In this document: positions 1 to 7,950 of the stretch, one piece after another | Layout of the letters: each line of letters opens with the position of its first letter | How positions within the stretch are numbered: position 1 is the stretch's first letter | NCBI GenBank assembly: GCA_021767625.1 | Contig: JAASTB010000088.1 | Span: 1-7,980, forward strand | Length of the DNA stretch: 7,980 nucleotides | From: Wenzhouxiangella sp. | GTDB lineage: Bacteria; Pseudomonadota; Gammaproteobacteria; Xanthomonadales; Wenzhouxiangellaceae | Reading direction: 5' to 3' | Program-made: the position numbers and the translations under genes | Notes under the pieces: generated by a model | Told to the model about the DNA's origin: nothing | The model's input: the letters and a program-made list of their open reading frames with translations, nothing else | Database searches by the model: none

Positions 1-124
1 CACCACGCGCTTCCGCGCACACCTTCGTGAGCGCCGCCGTCAGCGTCGTCTTGCCGTGGTCAACGTGACCGATCGTGCCCACGTTGACGTGCGGCTTGGT
101 GCGTTCAAACTTTGCCTTGGACAT
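1..124 (-). CDS. tuf: Elongation factor Tu, N-terminal 41 codons (runs off the window)
   Basis: EF-Tu is the cytosolic GTPase that delivers aminoacyl-tRNA to the ribosome. The visible N-terminus begins MSKAKFERTKPHVNVGTIGH and contains the P-loop (G1) motif GHVDHGKT at about residues 19-26, which is diagnostic for the family. The rest of the G domain and domains 2 and 3 lie beyond base 1. The ATG at 122-124 is chosen because a GGAG Shine-Dalgarno (134-137) lies 9 nt upstream and the N-terminus matches the family. The gene is the last visible member of a tRNA-Tyr/Gly/Thr/tuf transcription unit, the arrangement known for tufB in enteric bacteria. Whether a second tuf copy exists cannot be told from this window. 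Identity is near certain; the gene is partial only because the window ends. Confidence 0.98.
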   Translation of the reverse strand, partial: MSKAKFERTKPHVNVGTIGHVDHGKTTLTAALTKVCAEARG

Positions 125-128
125 GCCT

Positions 129-143
129 CAAAACTCCGTTTTG
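129..143 (-). promoter_or_regulatory. tuf ribosome-binding site in a small hairpin
   Basis: On the transcript a perfect 6-bp inverted repeat (CAAAAC / GTTTTG, at 138-143 and 129-134) encloses a 3-nt loop GGA. The loop plus the first stem base form the GGAG Shine-Dalgarno, 9 nt before the tuf ATG. The stem is A/U-rich and weak, so it may simply present the site rather than block it. The repeat and the ribosome site are visible in the sequence; any regulatory role is inference. Confidence 0.5.
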
Positions 144-169
144 TTTTGCTTTCCAGTTGTCGATGATCG

Positions 170-245
<76 letters not shown>

Positions 246-260
246 GCTCTAACAAAAAGC

Positions 261-334
261 TGGAGCGGGTGATCGGAATCGAACCGACATCATCAGCTTG
301 GAAGGCTGAGGTTCTACCGTTGAACTACACCCGC
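261..334 (-). tRNA. glyT: tRNA-Gly (anticodon TCC)
   Basis: This is a 74-nt cloverleaf with CCA encoded (261-263). The acceptor arms are GCGGGTG and CACCCGC with discriminator U. The anticodon stem is TCAGC/GCTGA around loop CTTCCAA, giving anticodon TCC at 300-302, which reads GGA and GGG. The T-arm has a GTCGG/CCGAT stem closed by a G-U pair around TTCGATT. It lies between tRNA-Tyr and tRNA-Thr, with a 15-nt T-rich spacer before tRNA-Thr, the position of glyT in the enteric tufB operon. Confidence 0.97.
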
Positions 335-368
335 TCGGAAAAACCGACTGCTTCCAAACCTCGAAATC

Positions 369-453
369 TGGTGGAGGGGGCAGGATTCGAACCTGCGAAG
401 GCTAAGCCAGCAGATTTACAGTCTGCCCTCGTTGACCGCTTGAGTACCCCTCC
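369..453 (-). tRNA. tyrU: tRNA-Tyr (anticodon GTA)
   Basis: This is an 85-nt class II tRNA with a long variable arm and CCA encoded (369-371). The acceptor arms are GGAGGGG and CCCCTCC, and the anticodon stem GCAGA/TCTGC encloses loop CTGTAAA with anticodon GTA at 417-419. The T-arm contains GTTCGAATC. It is the first gene of the tRNA-tuf unit; the thrU-like tRNA that precedes tyrU in Escherichia coli is absent. Its 5' end lies about 58 nt downstream of the predicted transcription start, leaving a short leader to be removed by RNase P. The spacer to tRNA-Gly is 34 nt. Confidence 0.97.
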
Positions 454-474
454 GGAAATCCGTTCATCTTGCTC

Positions 475-530
475 GATCGGACAATCCGACGACCCGACTT
501 TCCAGACGAAGCCCGCAATTTTGTCCGATC
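475..530. repeat. 10-bp perfect inverted repeat spanning the tRNA promoter start
   Basis: GATCGGACAA at 475-484 is the exact reverse complement of TTGTCCGATC at 521-530, with 36 bp between them. In addition TCGATCGG at 473-480 is the reverse complement of CCGATCGA at 531-538, so the left arm has two overlapping partners. The right arm overlaps the predicted -10 hexamer and spacer; the left arm lies in the transcribed leader. Because the right arm is largely upstream of the predicted start, it would not form an RNA hairpin from that promoter. It could be a protein-binding site or chance. Confidence 0.4.
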
Positions 531-546
531 CCGATCGACAAGTCAA
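518..546 (-). promoter_or_regulatory. Sigma70-type promoter of the tRNA-tuf operon
   Basis: On the minus strand a -35 hexamer TTGACT (541-546, five of six consensus bases) is followed after exactly 17 bp by CAAAAT (518-523, four of six bases). The next bases TGCGGGC form a G+C-rich discriminator before a start expected near 511-512. Such discriminators are known from stringently controlled stable-RNA promoters, which fits a tRNA and EF-Tu operon. The -35 is only about 36 bp past the ftsX stop. There is no obvious A+T-rich UP element, because the upstream bases are the end of ftsX. Confidence 0.7.
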
Positions 547-582
547 CCGGTTTTGCCAATGAGGTCGTTATCGGGCAATGAT

Positions 583-1536
583 TCAGGACGGATGGATGGC
601 CCTGAGGTGCCTGCCCACTGCCAGCCAGGCTCCCAGAACGCCCAGAATACCACTGCCCAGCACCAGCGTGGCGACCACCTGCCACGGCGGCGAGGCCAGC
701 GTGAAATCGCTGGCGTAGGTGCCGCTGAGCCGCCCGACCGGGCCGGAAAGCACGAACAGGCTGAGCTCGACGACCAGCCAGGCCGCCAGGCCGCCGGCCA
801 GGCCGTACCAGAACCCCGAGTAGAGGAAAGGCCGCCGCACGAATCCGTCGGTGGCGCCGACCAGCGCCAGCACGCGGATTTCCTCGCGGCGATTGTGGAT
901 GTCCATGCGAATGGTGTTGCCGATGACGAAAGCCACCGCAACTGCAAACAGCACGCCGAGGAGGATCGCGAGCCGCTCGAGCAGCGCCAGGATGGCACCC
1001 AGGCGCTCCAGCCACTGCAGGTCCACCACCACCTGGTCGACCCCCTCGGCGCCGCGCAGTCGGCCCGAGAGCGTTTCGATGTCCTGACCGCCGGCCGGCG
1101 TAACCTCCAGTACCCAGGGCAGCGGGTTGGCGTCGATGCGCTCGGACACGTCGTCGAGCTGCAGGCGCCCGGTCAGTTCCGCCATGCCCGCCTGCGGACT
1201 GATCGGATCGACGGCGATGATTCCCGGCCAGGTGCTCAGCAGGGAGGCCAGCTGCACGGCCTCCCGCTCGGCGATCTCGACGTCCAGGAAGACCGACACG
1301 GTATCGAGGCGCTCCCAGCCGTCGCTGATCCGCTCGGCATTGTCGAGCGTCATGTACAGACCGGTCGGCAGGCTCAGCGTGATGGCCAGCACCACCACGG
1401 TCATGAGCGTGGCCAGCGGATGACGCACGAGCGCACCGAGCGAGGACAGCAGGCTGTAGGCGTGCCGCCGCGCCCAGGCGCGGACACCGCCCGGCCAGGG
1501 CACGCCGCCGGACTGGGAGCCCGCCCGCCGACTCAC
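583..1536 (-). CDS. ftsX: Cell-division protein FtsX (ABC-type transmembrane partner of FtsE)
   Basis: FtsX is the inner-membrane half of the FtsEX complex. Driven by FtsE, it activates periplasmic septal murein hydrolases through their activators (EnvC in enterics). The 317-residue product fits the family. It has a basic cytoplasmic N-terminus, TM1 at about 40-62, a periplasmic domain at about 65-175, and TM2-TM4 near 184-206, 238-263 and 286-307. The stretch after TM2, with NTIRMDIHNRREEIRVLALVGA, is cut here to its core IHNRREEIRVLALVGA, which is the typical FtsX/MacB-like cytoplasmic loop. The start is GTG at 1536, overlapping the ftsE stop as GTGA and preceded by a strong AGGTGG Shine-Dalgarno. 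ftsX normally sits next to rpoH in gammaproteobacteria; here it is followed by a tRNA-tuf operon. No intrinsic terminator is visible after it. Confidence 0.95.
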   Translation of the reverse strand: MSRRAGSQSGGVPWPGGVRAWARRHAYSLLSSLGALVRHPLATLMTVVVLAITLSLPTGLYMTLDNAERISDGWERLDTVSVFLDVEIAEREAVQLASLLSTWPGIIAVDPISPQAGMAELTGRLQLDDVSERIDANPLPWVLEVTPAGGQDIETLSGRLRGAEGVDQVVVDLQWLERLGAILALLERLAILLGVLFAVAVAFVIGNTIRMDIHNRREEIRVLALVGATDGFVRRPFLYSGFWYGLAGGLAAWLVVELSLFVLSGPVGRLSGTYASDFTLASPPWQVVATLVLGSGILGVLGAWLAVGRHLRAIHPS

Positions 1537-2234
1537 GGCGCCGCCACCTGACGGGCCGGCACATCGTCGGCCAGGGTTCCGTCCTTGAGCACCAGGACCC
1601 GGCGCTGCAGCCGGCGAATCAGGTCGAGATCGTGGCTGGCGATGAGCACCGTGGTGCCCAACTCGTTGAGAGACACGAAGAACTGCATCAGATCCGCCGA
1701 AAGCTCGGGGTCGAGATTGCCCGTGGGCTCGTCGGCGAGCAGCAACGGCGGCTTGGCCACGATGGCCCGCGCGATGCCCACCCGCTGCTGCTGCCCGCCC
1801 GAGAGCATGGGCGGATACATGCGCTCTTTCTCGAGCAGCCCCACCTTGTCGAGCGCGGCACGCACGCGCTTGCGGATATCCGGATAGGCGACGCCGGCGA
1901 TGACCAGCGGCAGCGCCACGTTGTCGAACACGCGCCGGTCGCTGAGCAGGGAGTGATCCTGGAACACGATGCCGATCTGGCGCCGGAGCCAGGGTATCTG
2001 GCGCCGGGAAATCCGGCCGACGTTGCGGCCGTCGAAAAGGACCCGCCCGCGGCTGGGGCGCTCGAGCAGGGCGATGAGCTTGAGCAGGGTCGACTTGCCT
2101 GCCCCGGAATGCCCCGTCAGGAACACCATCTCGCCGCGCGCCAGGTCGAAGCTGACCTCGCCGAGGGCCTGGATGCCCCCGGGATAACGCTTGGCCACCT
2201 GCTCGAACCGGACCATGTGTTCGGATCCACCCAT
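1533..2234 (-). CDS. ftsE: Cell-division ATP-binding protein FtsE
   Basis: FtsE is the cytoplasmic ATPase of the FtsEX divisome complex. All ABC nucleotide-binding motifs are intact in this 233-residue product: Walker A GHSGAGKST (41-49), Q-loop Q92 in VFQDH, signature LSGGQQQR (144-151), Walker B LLLADEP with catalytic E169, D-loop NLD and H-loop H201. The start is uncertain. ATG 2234 has GAGG (2241-2244) 6 nt upstream, whereas ATG 2216 (Met7) gives the family-typical start MVRFEQVAKRYPGG and a length close to the usual 222 or so. Only 8 bp separate it from the gspF stop, so it is probably on the same transcript as the secretion genes. It overlaps ftsX by 4 nt. The usual upstream neighbour ftsY is not here. 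Confidence 0.96.
   Translation of the reverse strand: MGGSEHMVRFEQVAKRYPGGIQALGEVSFDLARGEMVFLTGHSGAGKSTLLKLIALLERPSRGRVLFDGRNVGRISRRQIPWLRRQIGIVFQDHSLLSDRRVFDNVALPLVIAGVAYPDIRKRVRAALDKVGLLEKERMYPPMLSGGQQQRVGIARAIVAKPPLLLADEPTGNLDPELSADLMQFFVSLNELGTTVLIASHDLDLIRRLQRRVLVLKDGTLADDVPARQVAAP
1544..1549 (-). promoter_or_regulatory. Ribosome-binding site deciding the GTG start of ftsX
   Basis: AGGTGG on the minus strand lies 7 nt before the GTG at 1534-1536, inside the last codons of ftsE. It is one of the best Shine-Dalgarno matches in the window and supports the GTG start over later ATG codons. It also suggests FtsE and FtsX are made together through the GTGA overlap. Confidence 0.65.
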
Positions 2235-2242
2235 CAGCGGCC

Positions 2243-3445
2243 TCAGGAAAGCAACTGGCTCATGGACATGATCGGCAGCATGATGGCGAGCACGATGTAC
2301 AACACCACCAGGCCCACGACAAGGATGAGCACGGGCTGCAACACGGCCAGCAGCAGCTGGCTGGCCGCCTGGAGTTCGCGCTCCTGCAGCCGGGCGGCCT
2401 GCTCGAGCATGGGCGCGAGTTCGCCGCTTCTCTCGCCGCCGGCCAGCAGGCGTCGCGCCATCGGCGGCAGCCAGTCGAACTGTCCCAGGGCGCGCGTCAG
2501 CGAAACACCCTCGCGCACCTGCGCGGCCGCCGCGGCAACGTCCGCACGGATTCGCCGGTTGGCAATCACCTCGCCGGCCACGCGCAAGGCGTCAACGAGC
2601 GGCACGGCACTGGCGGAAAGGATGGCCAGGGTTCGGGTCAGGGTGGCGGTTTCTCGCGAGCGCGCCAGTCGGCCGAACACCGGAACGCTCAGCAGCCAGG
2701 AATCGAAGGCCATTCTGGCGGCGGGCTGCCTCAGGGCGACCAGCGCAGCGAAGGCCACGGCCGCGATCACGATCAGCACGAGCCAGCCCCAACTGCCGAT
2801 GAACTCCGACAGCCCGAGCAGGCTGCGGGTCAGCAGGGGCAGCTCCCGCGAGGCCTGCTCGAACACGCCCACCACCCGCGGCACCACGAAACCGACCAGG
2901 CCGGTGACCACGGCGATGGCGATGACCGTCAACACGACCGGGTAGACGAGAGCCAGCGAGAAGCTTCGCCGCATCTCCTCGCGCTGCTCCGCGAAGCTGG
3001 CCAACCGCTCGAGTACGCCGTCGAGGGCGCCCGCGCGCTCGCCGGCCGCGACCGAAGCGCTGTAGAGCGGCGGAAACAGGCGCGGCTGCTCGGCCATGGC
3101 GGCCGACAGGCTTTGGCCTTCCATGACCCGCGCCCGGATGGCGCCGAGCTGTCTGCGCGAGCGCGACTGGTCGGCCTGCTCTACGAGTACCGAAAGCACT
3201 TCTTCCAGGGGCAGCCCCGCGGTCAGCAGCGTGCTCATCTGGCGCAGCAGCAGCGCGCGCTCGCGCCCCTGCCCTCCCAGGCCGGCACCGCCGCGCCGCT
3301 GAGCCGCTTCGACGCCGTGGACCTCCAGCGGCACCAGGCCGCGCTCGCGCAACTGCGAACGGGCCGCCCGCGCACTGTCGGCCTGCACCACACCGCGCGT
3401 GGTCACACCCTTGTCGGTCAGCGCCTGGTATTCGAATGCTTGCAT
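2243..3445 (-). CDS. gspF: Type II secretion inner-membrane platform protein GspF
   Basis: GspF is the polytopic platform protein of the type II secretion system. It contacts the ATPase GspE and GspL and is thought to turn with pseudopilus assembly. The 400-residue product has family-typical length and the standard start MQAFEYQALTDKG. It carries two homologous T2SSF domains: residues about 63-187 (with AGLPLEEVL and GERAGALDGVLERLA) and about 266-390 (with SASAVPLVDALRVAGE and GGERSGELAPMLEQAA). Three membrane segments are predicted near 165-188, 219-238 and 366-392. The ATG at 3445 is directly preceded by a TAG codon and by a repeat element, and has no good Shine-Dalgarno (only GGTG, 8 nt upstream). 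It probably depends on reinitiation or a disturbed leader. The expected next gene, gspG, is missing; ftsE follows instead. Confidence 0.97.
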   Translation of the reverse strand: MQAFEYQALTDKGVTTRGVVQADSARAARSQLRERGLVPLEVHGVEAAQRRGGAGLGGQGRERALLLRQMSTLLTAGLPLEEVLSVLVEQADQSRSRRQLGAIRARVMEGQSLSAAMAEQPRLFPPLYSASVAAGERAGALDGVLERLASFAEQREEMRRSFSLALVYPVVLTVIAIAVVTGLVGFVVPRVVGVFEQASRELPLLTRSLLGLSEFIGSWGWLVLIVIAAVAFAALVALRQPAARMAFDSWLLSVPVFGRLARSRETATLTRTLAILSASAVPLVDALRVAGEVIANRRIRADVAAAAAQVREGVSLTRALGQFDWLPPMARRLLAGGERSGELAPMLEQAARLQERELQAASQLLLAVLQPVLILVVGLVVLYIVLAIMLPIMSMSQLLS

Positions 3446-3609
3446 CTAAAACACCGGGTTCGGGGTTCCGGGTTCCGGGTTCCGGGCGGTCCTCGATCGG
3501 CCGCATGCGATCACGTCTATCGCTACGCCACAGCCATCGCGCTGGCGACTATTCCAGAGAAGCCACCTGTTTTCCGGAACCCCGAACACCGAACACCGAA
3601 CCCCAGTCA

Positions 3610-3610
<1 letters not shown>
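3446..3610 (-). CDS. 54-codon open frame across the gspE-gspF repeat element (possible coupling leader)
   Basis: The ATG at 3608-3610 overlaps the gspE stop (TGATGA) and has GAGG 8 nt upstream. The frame stays open through the whole intergenic element and ends at TAG 3446-3448, immediately before the gspF ATG and in the same frame. The predicted peptide begins MTGVRCSVFGVPENRW and ends with a repeat-encoded low-complexity tail (RNPEPGTPNPVF). I recognise no domain, signal peptide or membrane segment. It is most likely not a functional protein. It could still carry ribosomes from gspE to gspF, or be the old gspF start separated from its gene by an insertion. Protein-coding status is doubtful. 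Confidence 0.22.
3447..3607. repeat. Inverted-repeat element of GGTTCCG-like heptamers between gspE and gspF
   Basis: The element has two arms of about 30 bp made of tandem 7-bp units, in opposite orientation. The left arm (3457-3486) has one GGTTCGG and three GGTTCCG units; the right arm (3574-3604) has CCGAAC-type units spaced by 7 bp. A 14-bp segment, GTTCGGGGTTCCGG (3458-3471), is perfectly complementary to 3574-3587, so the transcript can form a long-range stem. The 86-bp core is not heptameric and contains a smaller stem, GCGAT (3507-3511) with ATCGC (3519-3523). The tetramer GATG (+ strand CATC) borders both ends at 3443-3446 and 3608-3611, consistent with a target duplication. Every other gene junction in the operon is tight, so the element looks inserted. 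It resembles dispersed repeats of the REP or MITE kind. I infer that class; copy number elsewhere is unknown. Confidence 0.75.
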
Positions 3611-5077
<1,467 letters not shown>

Positions 5078-5088
<11 letters not shown>

Positions 5089-7021
5089 CGCTGCCCGCGT
5101 CTTCCGCGTTGGCGGGAGCGGCCTGCATGAACGCCTCGAGCTCGGGCAGCAGGGGCATCTGCGACTTGCGGCTCAGGCCGTCGACCGCCTCGCGCTGGTC
5201 GAGCTGGAGGTCGCGGATACGCGTGTACTTCGAGCGCGTGACGCTGTCCATCAGTTCCTTGTCGTGCAGGATCTGCGGCCGGATGAACACCATCAGGTTG
5301 CGCTTGACCTTGCTCGTCGTGCGATAGCGGAACAGTTCGCCGAGCAGCGGAATGCGACCCAGGCCCGGGACTTCCTCGCGACCTTCCTGCAAGTCGTCTC
5401 TGATCAGCCCGCCGAGCACCAGCATCGAGCCATCGGGCACCATCACGCGGGTGGATATCGTGCGCTTGCTGGTAATCAGGTCCACCGCTCCAGCCGAGGG
5501 CGCCAGGTCCGAGACTTCCTGCGAGATGTCGAGCATGATCGTATCGCCCTCGTTGATGTGCGGGGTGACGTTGAGCTTCACGCCGATCTCTTCGCGGTTG
5601 ATGGTCTGGAAGGGATTGACCTGCCCTTCCCCGGTCGCCACGCCCTGGGTGGAATAGCTGCCCGACAGGAACGGCACTTCCTGGCCCACGTTGATGCTCG
5701 CTTCGTGATTGTCGAGGGTCACGACCGACGGCGTCGACAGGACATTGGTGTTCGAATCGCTGGCCAGCGCGCGGGCCAGGCCGCCGATCTCGAGCAGCTC
5801 CACGCCGAGCAGGCTGGTCGTGCCGCCGACATAGCCCAGGTTGAGACCGCGACCGGGCAGGAGCAGGTTGCCTTCCTCGCCGGCGCCGCCCAGGCCGGCC
5901 GAGAGGTTGAGGATGTTGTTGCCGCCACCCTGGTAGTTGGTGCCGCCGAAGAAACCGGAATCGCCCGACTCGAAGGCCTGCCACTGGATGCCCAGTTCCC
6001 GGCTCGTGTCCATGGAGACCTCGGCGATGATGGCCTCGACCAGGACCTGCGCGCGGCGCACGTCGAGCTGGTCAACGACCGACTCGATCGAGCGATACAC
6101 CGAAGGCGGTGCCGTCACGACCAGCGCATTGGTCTCCCCGTGCGCCTGGATGCGCGCCTTCGCACCCTCTTCGGCATCGAGCTCGAGCATGCCCTCTAGC
6201 ACAGGCACCAGCGTATCGGCCGTGGCGTAGCGCAGGTAGATCACCTGCGTGCTGCCCTCGGACTCCAGCGGCGTGTCGAGGTGGCTGATCAGGGTACGAA
6301 GCCGCAGGCGACGCGCCGGATCGCCGGAAAGCACGACGGTGTTGGTGCGCTCGTCGGCCACCGCCGACTGCGCGCCGCCATTGGCCGGGTAGATCTGGTT
6401 GATCAGGCCGACCACCTCGGCGGCGTCGGCATGAGACAGGGCGATGACCTCGACTTCCTGGTCGATGGCCGCGTCGAGACGCTCGATGATCGTCTCGATG
6501 CGGCGAATGTTGCTGGCCCGGTCGCTGATGATCAGGCTGTTGGAGCTTTCGTGGTGCACCATGTAGGCCGACTGGGGGAGCAACTGTCGCAGCAGCTGCG
6601 ACACTTCGGCGGCATCCACATGCTCGAGCTGCATGATCCGTGTGACCGGCTCGTCCCCGCCGCCGCGCATATCGTCGACCGGCACGCGACCGTCCTGGCG
6701 GGCATTGACGTCGGGCACGACGCGAACGGTCTGCTCGTCGCCCACCGCGGCGTAGCCGTGCACGCGCAGGATGGACTGGAACACATCCCAGACTTCGTCT
6801 TCGTCCAGTGACTGCGAGGAAATCACCGTCACCTGACCGGTCACCTGCGGGTCGACGATGATCGAGCGCCCCGTCATGTCGGCCACGGCGGTGATCAGCG
6901 CTCGAATATCGGCGTCCTTGAAATTGAGCACGTGCCCGTTCTCATCGGCCGCTTCCTGCGCCGGGGCCGACAGCGGCAGCAACAGCAGCAGGACGGCGGC
7001 CAGTCGAAGTTGTTTGATCAT
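5078..7021 (-). CDS. gspD: Type II secretion outer-membrane secretin GspD
   Basis: GspD forms the gated outer-membrane channel through which folded exoproteins leave the cell. The 647-residue product starts with a Sec signal peptide (MIKQLRLAAVLLLLLPLSAPA, cleavage likely after the APA at 19-21). Then come N0 (about 28-104, with HVLNFKDADIRALI), N1 (about 125-183), N2 (about 190-249), N3 (about 257-322) and the secretin barrel (about 325-583). The barrel has the gate segment VPFLSGSYSTQG, the block NVTPHINEGDTIMLDISQEV, and the terminal PLLGELFRYRTTS and KRNLMVFIRP motifs. The last 60 or so residues fit an S-domain for pilotin binding. There is no lipobox, so a separate pilotin would be expected elsewhere. 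The ATG at 7021 overlaps the gspC stop as ATGA, with GGGGAG 12 nt upstream. Confidence 0.97.
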
Positions 7022-7905
7022 CGTGATTGCAGACTCCCCATGATTTGCTCGAGATCGGGTCGCAGCGTCATCTCGCGACCGCCGCGTCGCACGGTTATGG
7101 CGACCTCTCCGCGCGACAGCACGTCGGCGAACAATCGCTGCACTCCCTGCGCGGTCTCCAGCGGCTGCCCGTTGACCGCCAAGACCACGTCGTTGACCTG
7201 AAGACCCAGCTCCTGGAACAGGCGCGCGTCCCGTCCGGGCCGCACCCGGAATCCGCCTCCGGCCACGGGCATGGCCGAAATGGACTGGGCCAGCGCGCCG
7301 GCGTCGAGCCCGAGCGAGCGAGCGGCATCGGGCAGCGACGCCACGCTGGCGCCGGCCGGCGCGTTGAGGCCCCGGATGCCCGGCAATTGCCGCGAAGGCT
7401 CTTCGGCCACCGCTTGATCCCGGGCCGGACGGCCGGACGAGCGACCGCCGGAGACGGCATTGGGGTCCAGCGCCAGGGTTTCGCGGCGGCCGTTGCGAAG
7501 GATGATGACGCGGCGCGATTCGATGGCCTCGACTTCACCGCCGCCGGGCAAGTCGTCACCGACGCGGTAGACGTCTTCGCCCGAGCCGCTGACCGAAATG
7601 ATCGCGTAGCCGCGCTCGCCGGTCATGACGCCCTTCAGGCGCAGGCGGCTGTCGGAAACCGGAACCGGCTGGAGCCTCACTGCCGGCGACGCGGAACGAC
7701 CGAACAGATTCCAGCGGAACTCGCCGCTGGCGCCGCCGATTTCGGAAACTTCGGGTACGGCCAGCGCCGGCGCCGAGGATACCGAGACGCCCCCGAGCAC
7801 CAGCCACAGCGCTCGCACCAGCAGCCAGACCACCGCCAGCGCCAATAGCGCGCTGCTCAACAAGGCCAGTCGCGAAGACCAGGCGGGTGACATCATGGCG
7901 GACAC
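7018..7905 (-). CDS. gspC: Type II secretion inner-membrane protein GspC (PDZ type)
   Basis: GspC links the inner-membrane platform to the secretin by binding the N0 domain of GspD and helps in substrate recognition. The 295-residue product has one N-terminal membrane anchor (about 13-37), a proline/alanine-rich linker, the homology region from about 60 to 147 (WNLFGR, then LRLKGVMTGERGYAIISVSG and the VYRVGDDL segment), a flexible linker at 148-200, and a C-terminal PDZ domain at about 205-285 (GFRVRPGRD, LGLQVNDVVLAVNGQPLE). The start is uncertain. GTG 7905 has GGAG 11 nt upstream, but two tandem ATGs at 7896 and 7893 would remove only three or four residues. It is the first gene of the visible gsp run and overlaps gspD by 4 nt. 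Confidence 0.95.
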   Translation of the reverse strand: MSAMMSPAWSSRLALLSSALLALAVVWLLVRALWLVLGGVSVSSAPALAVPEVSEIGGASGEFRWNLFGRSASPAVRLQPVPVSDSRLRLKGVMTGERGYAIISVSGSGEDVYRVGDDLPGGGEVEAIESRRVIILRNGRRETLALDPNAVSGGRSSGRPARDQAVAEEPSRQLPGIRGLNAPAGASVASLPDAARSLGLDAGALAQSISAMPVAGGGFRVRPGRDARLFQELGLQVNDVVLAVNGQPLETAQGVQRLFADVLSRGEVAITVRRGGREMTLRPDLEQIMGSLQSR

Positions 7906-7941
7906 GGACCAGTCGACTCCGGGGGTTGGTTCTGGCGGGAG

Positions 7942-7950
7942 ATTAGCACA
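7942..7950 (-). promoter_or_regulatory. Possible extended -10 promoter ahead of gspC
   Basis: The minus strand reads TGTGCTAAT: an extended -10 TG, one base, then GCTAAT (four of six bases of the consensus). A start near 7935 would give a leader of about 30 nt containing the GGAG at 7917-7920. No convincing -35 is present at the right distance. The window ends at 7980, so an upstream gene or promoter cannot be excluded. This is a weak call made mainly because a promoter is expected near the first gsp gene. Confidence 0.28.

Noticed and set aside
454..480. A missing fourth tRNA (thrU equivalent) before tRNA-Tyr
   Set aside because: No cloverleaf can be drawn between the promoter and tRNA-Tyr. 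Absence of this gene outside enteric bacteria is not unusual.
269..562. 97-codon plus-strand and 73-codon minus-strand frames over the tRNA genes
   Set aside because: They translate tRNA sequence and the tRNA promoter. tRNA-derived text such as GFEPAKAKPADLQSALVDRL is a well-known false protein.
555..582. Possible terminator hairpin after ftsX (TTGCC / GGCAA)
   Set aside because: The stem is only 5 bp with a loop of about 16 nt and is not followed by a T tract on the minus strand.
464..1564. Overlapping open frames on both strands in the ftsX region (366 and 360 codons)
   Set aside because: They share the DNA of ftsX, which has the right membrane topology, Shine-Dalgarno and ftsE coupling. 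The others are arginine/glycine-rich out-of-frame readings.
1632..2945. 437-codon plus-strand open frame opposite ftsE and gspF
   Set aside because: It lies wholly antisense to two genes with intact family motifs and crosses their boundary. Its composition (arginine, alanine and serine rich) is what GC-rich shadow frames give, and it shows no recognisable domain.
3487..3573. A promoter for gspF-ftsEX within the core of the repeat element
   Set aside because: Only isolated weak matches such as GAATAG were seen, with no -35 hexamer at 16-18 bp; not better than chance.
3457..3604. CRISPR-like array
   Set aside because: The units are 7 bp, directly adjacent and in opposite orientation in the two arms, with no unique spacers of regular length and no cas genes.
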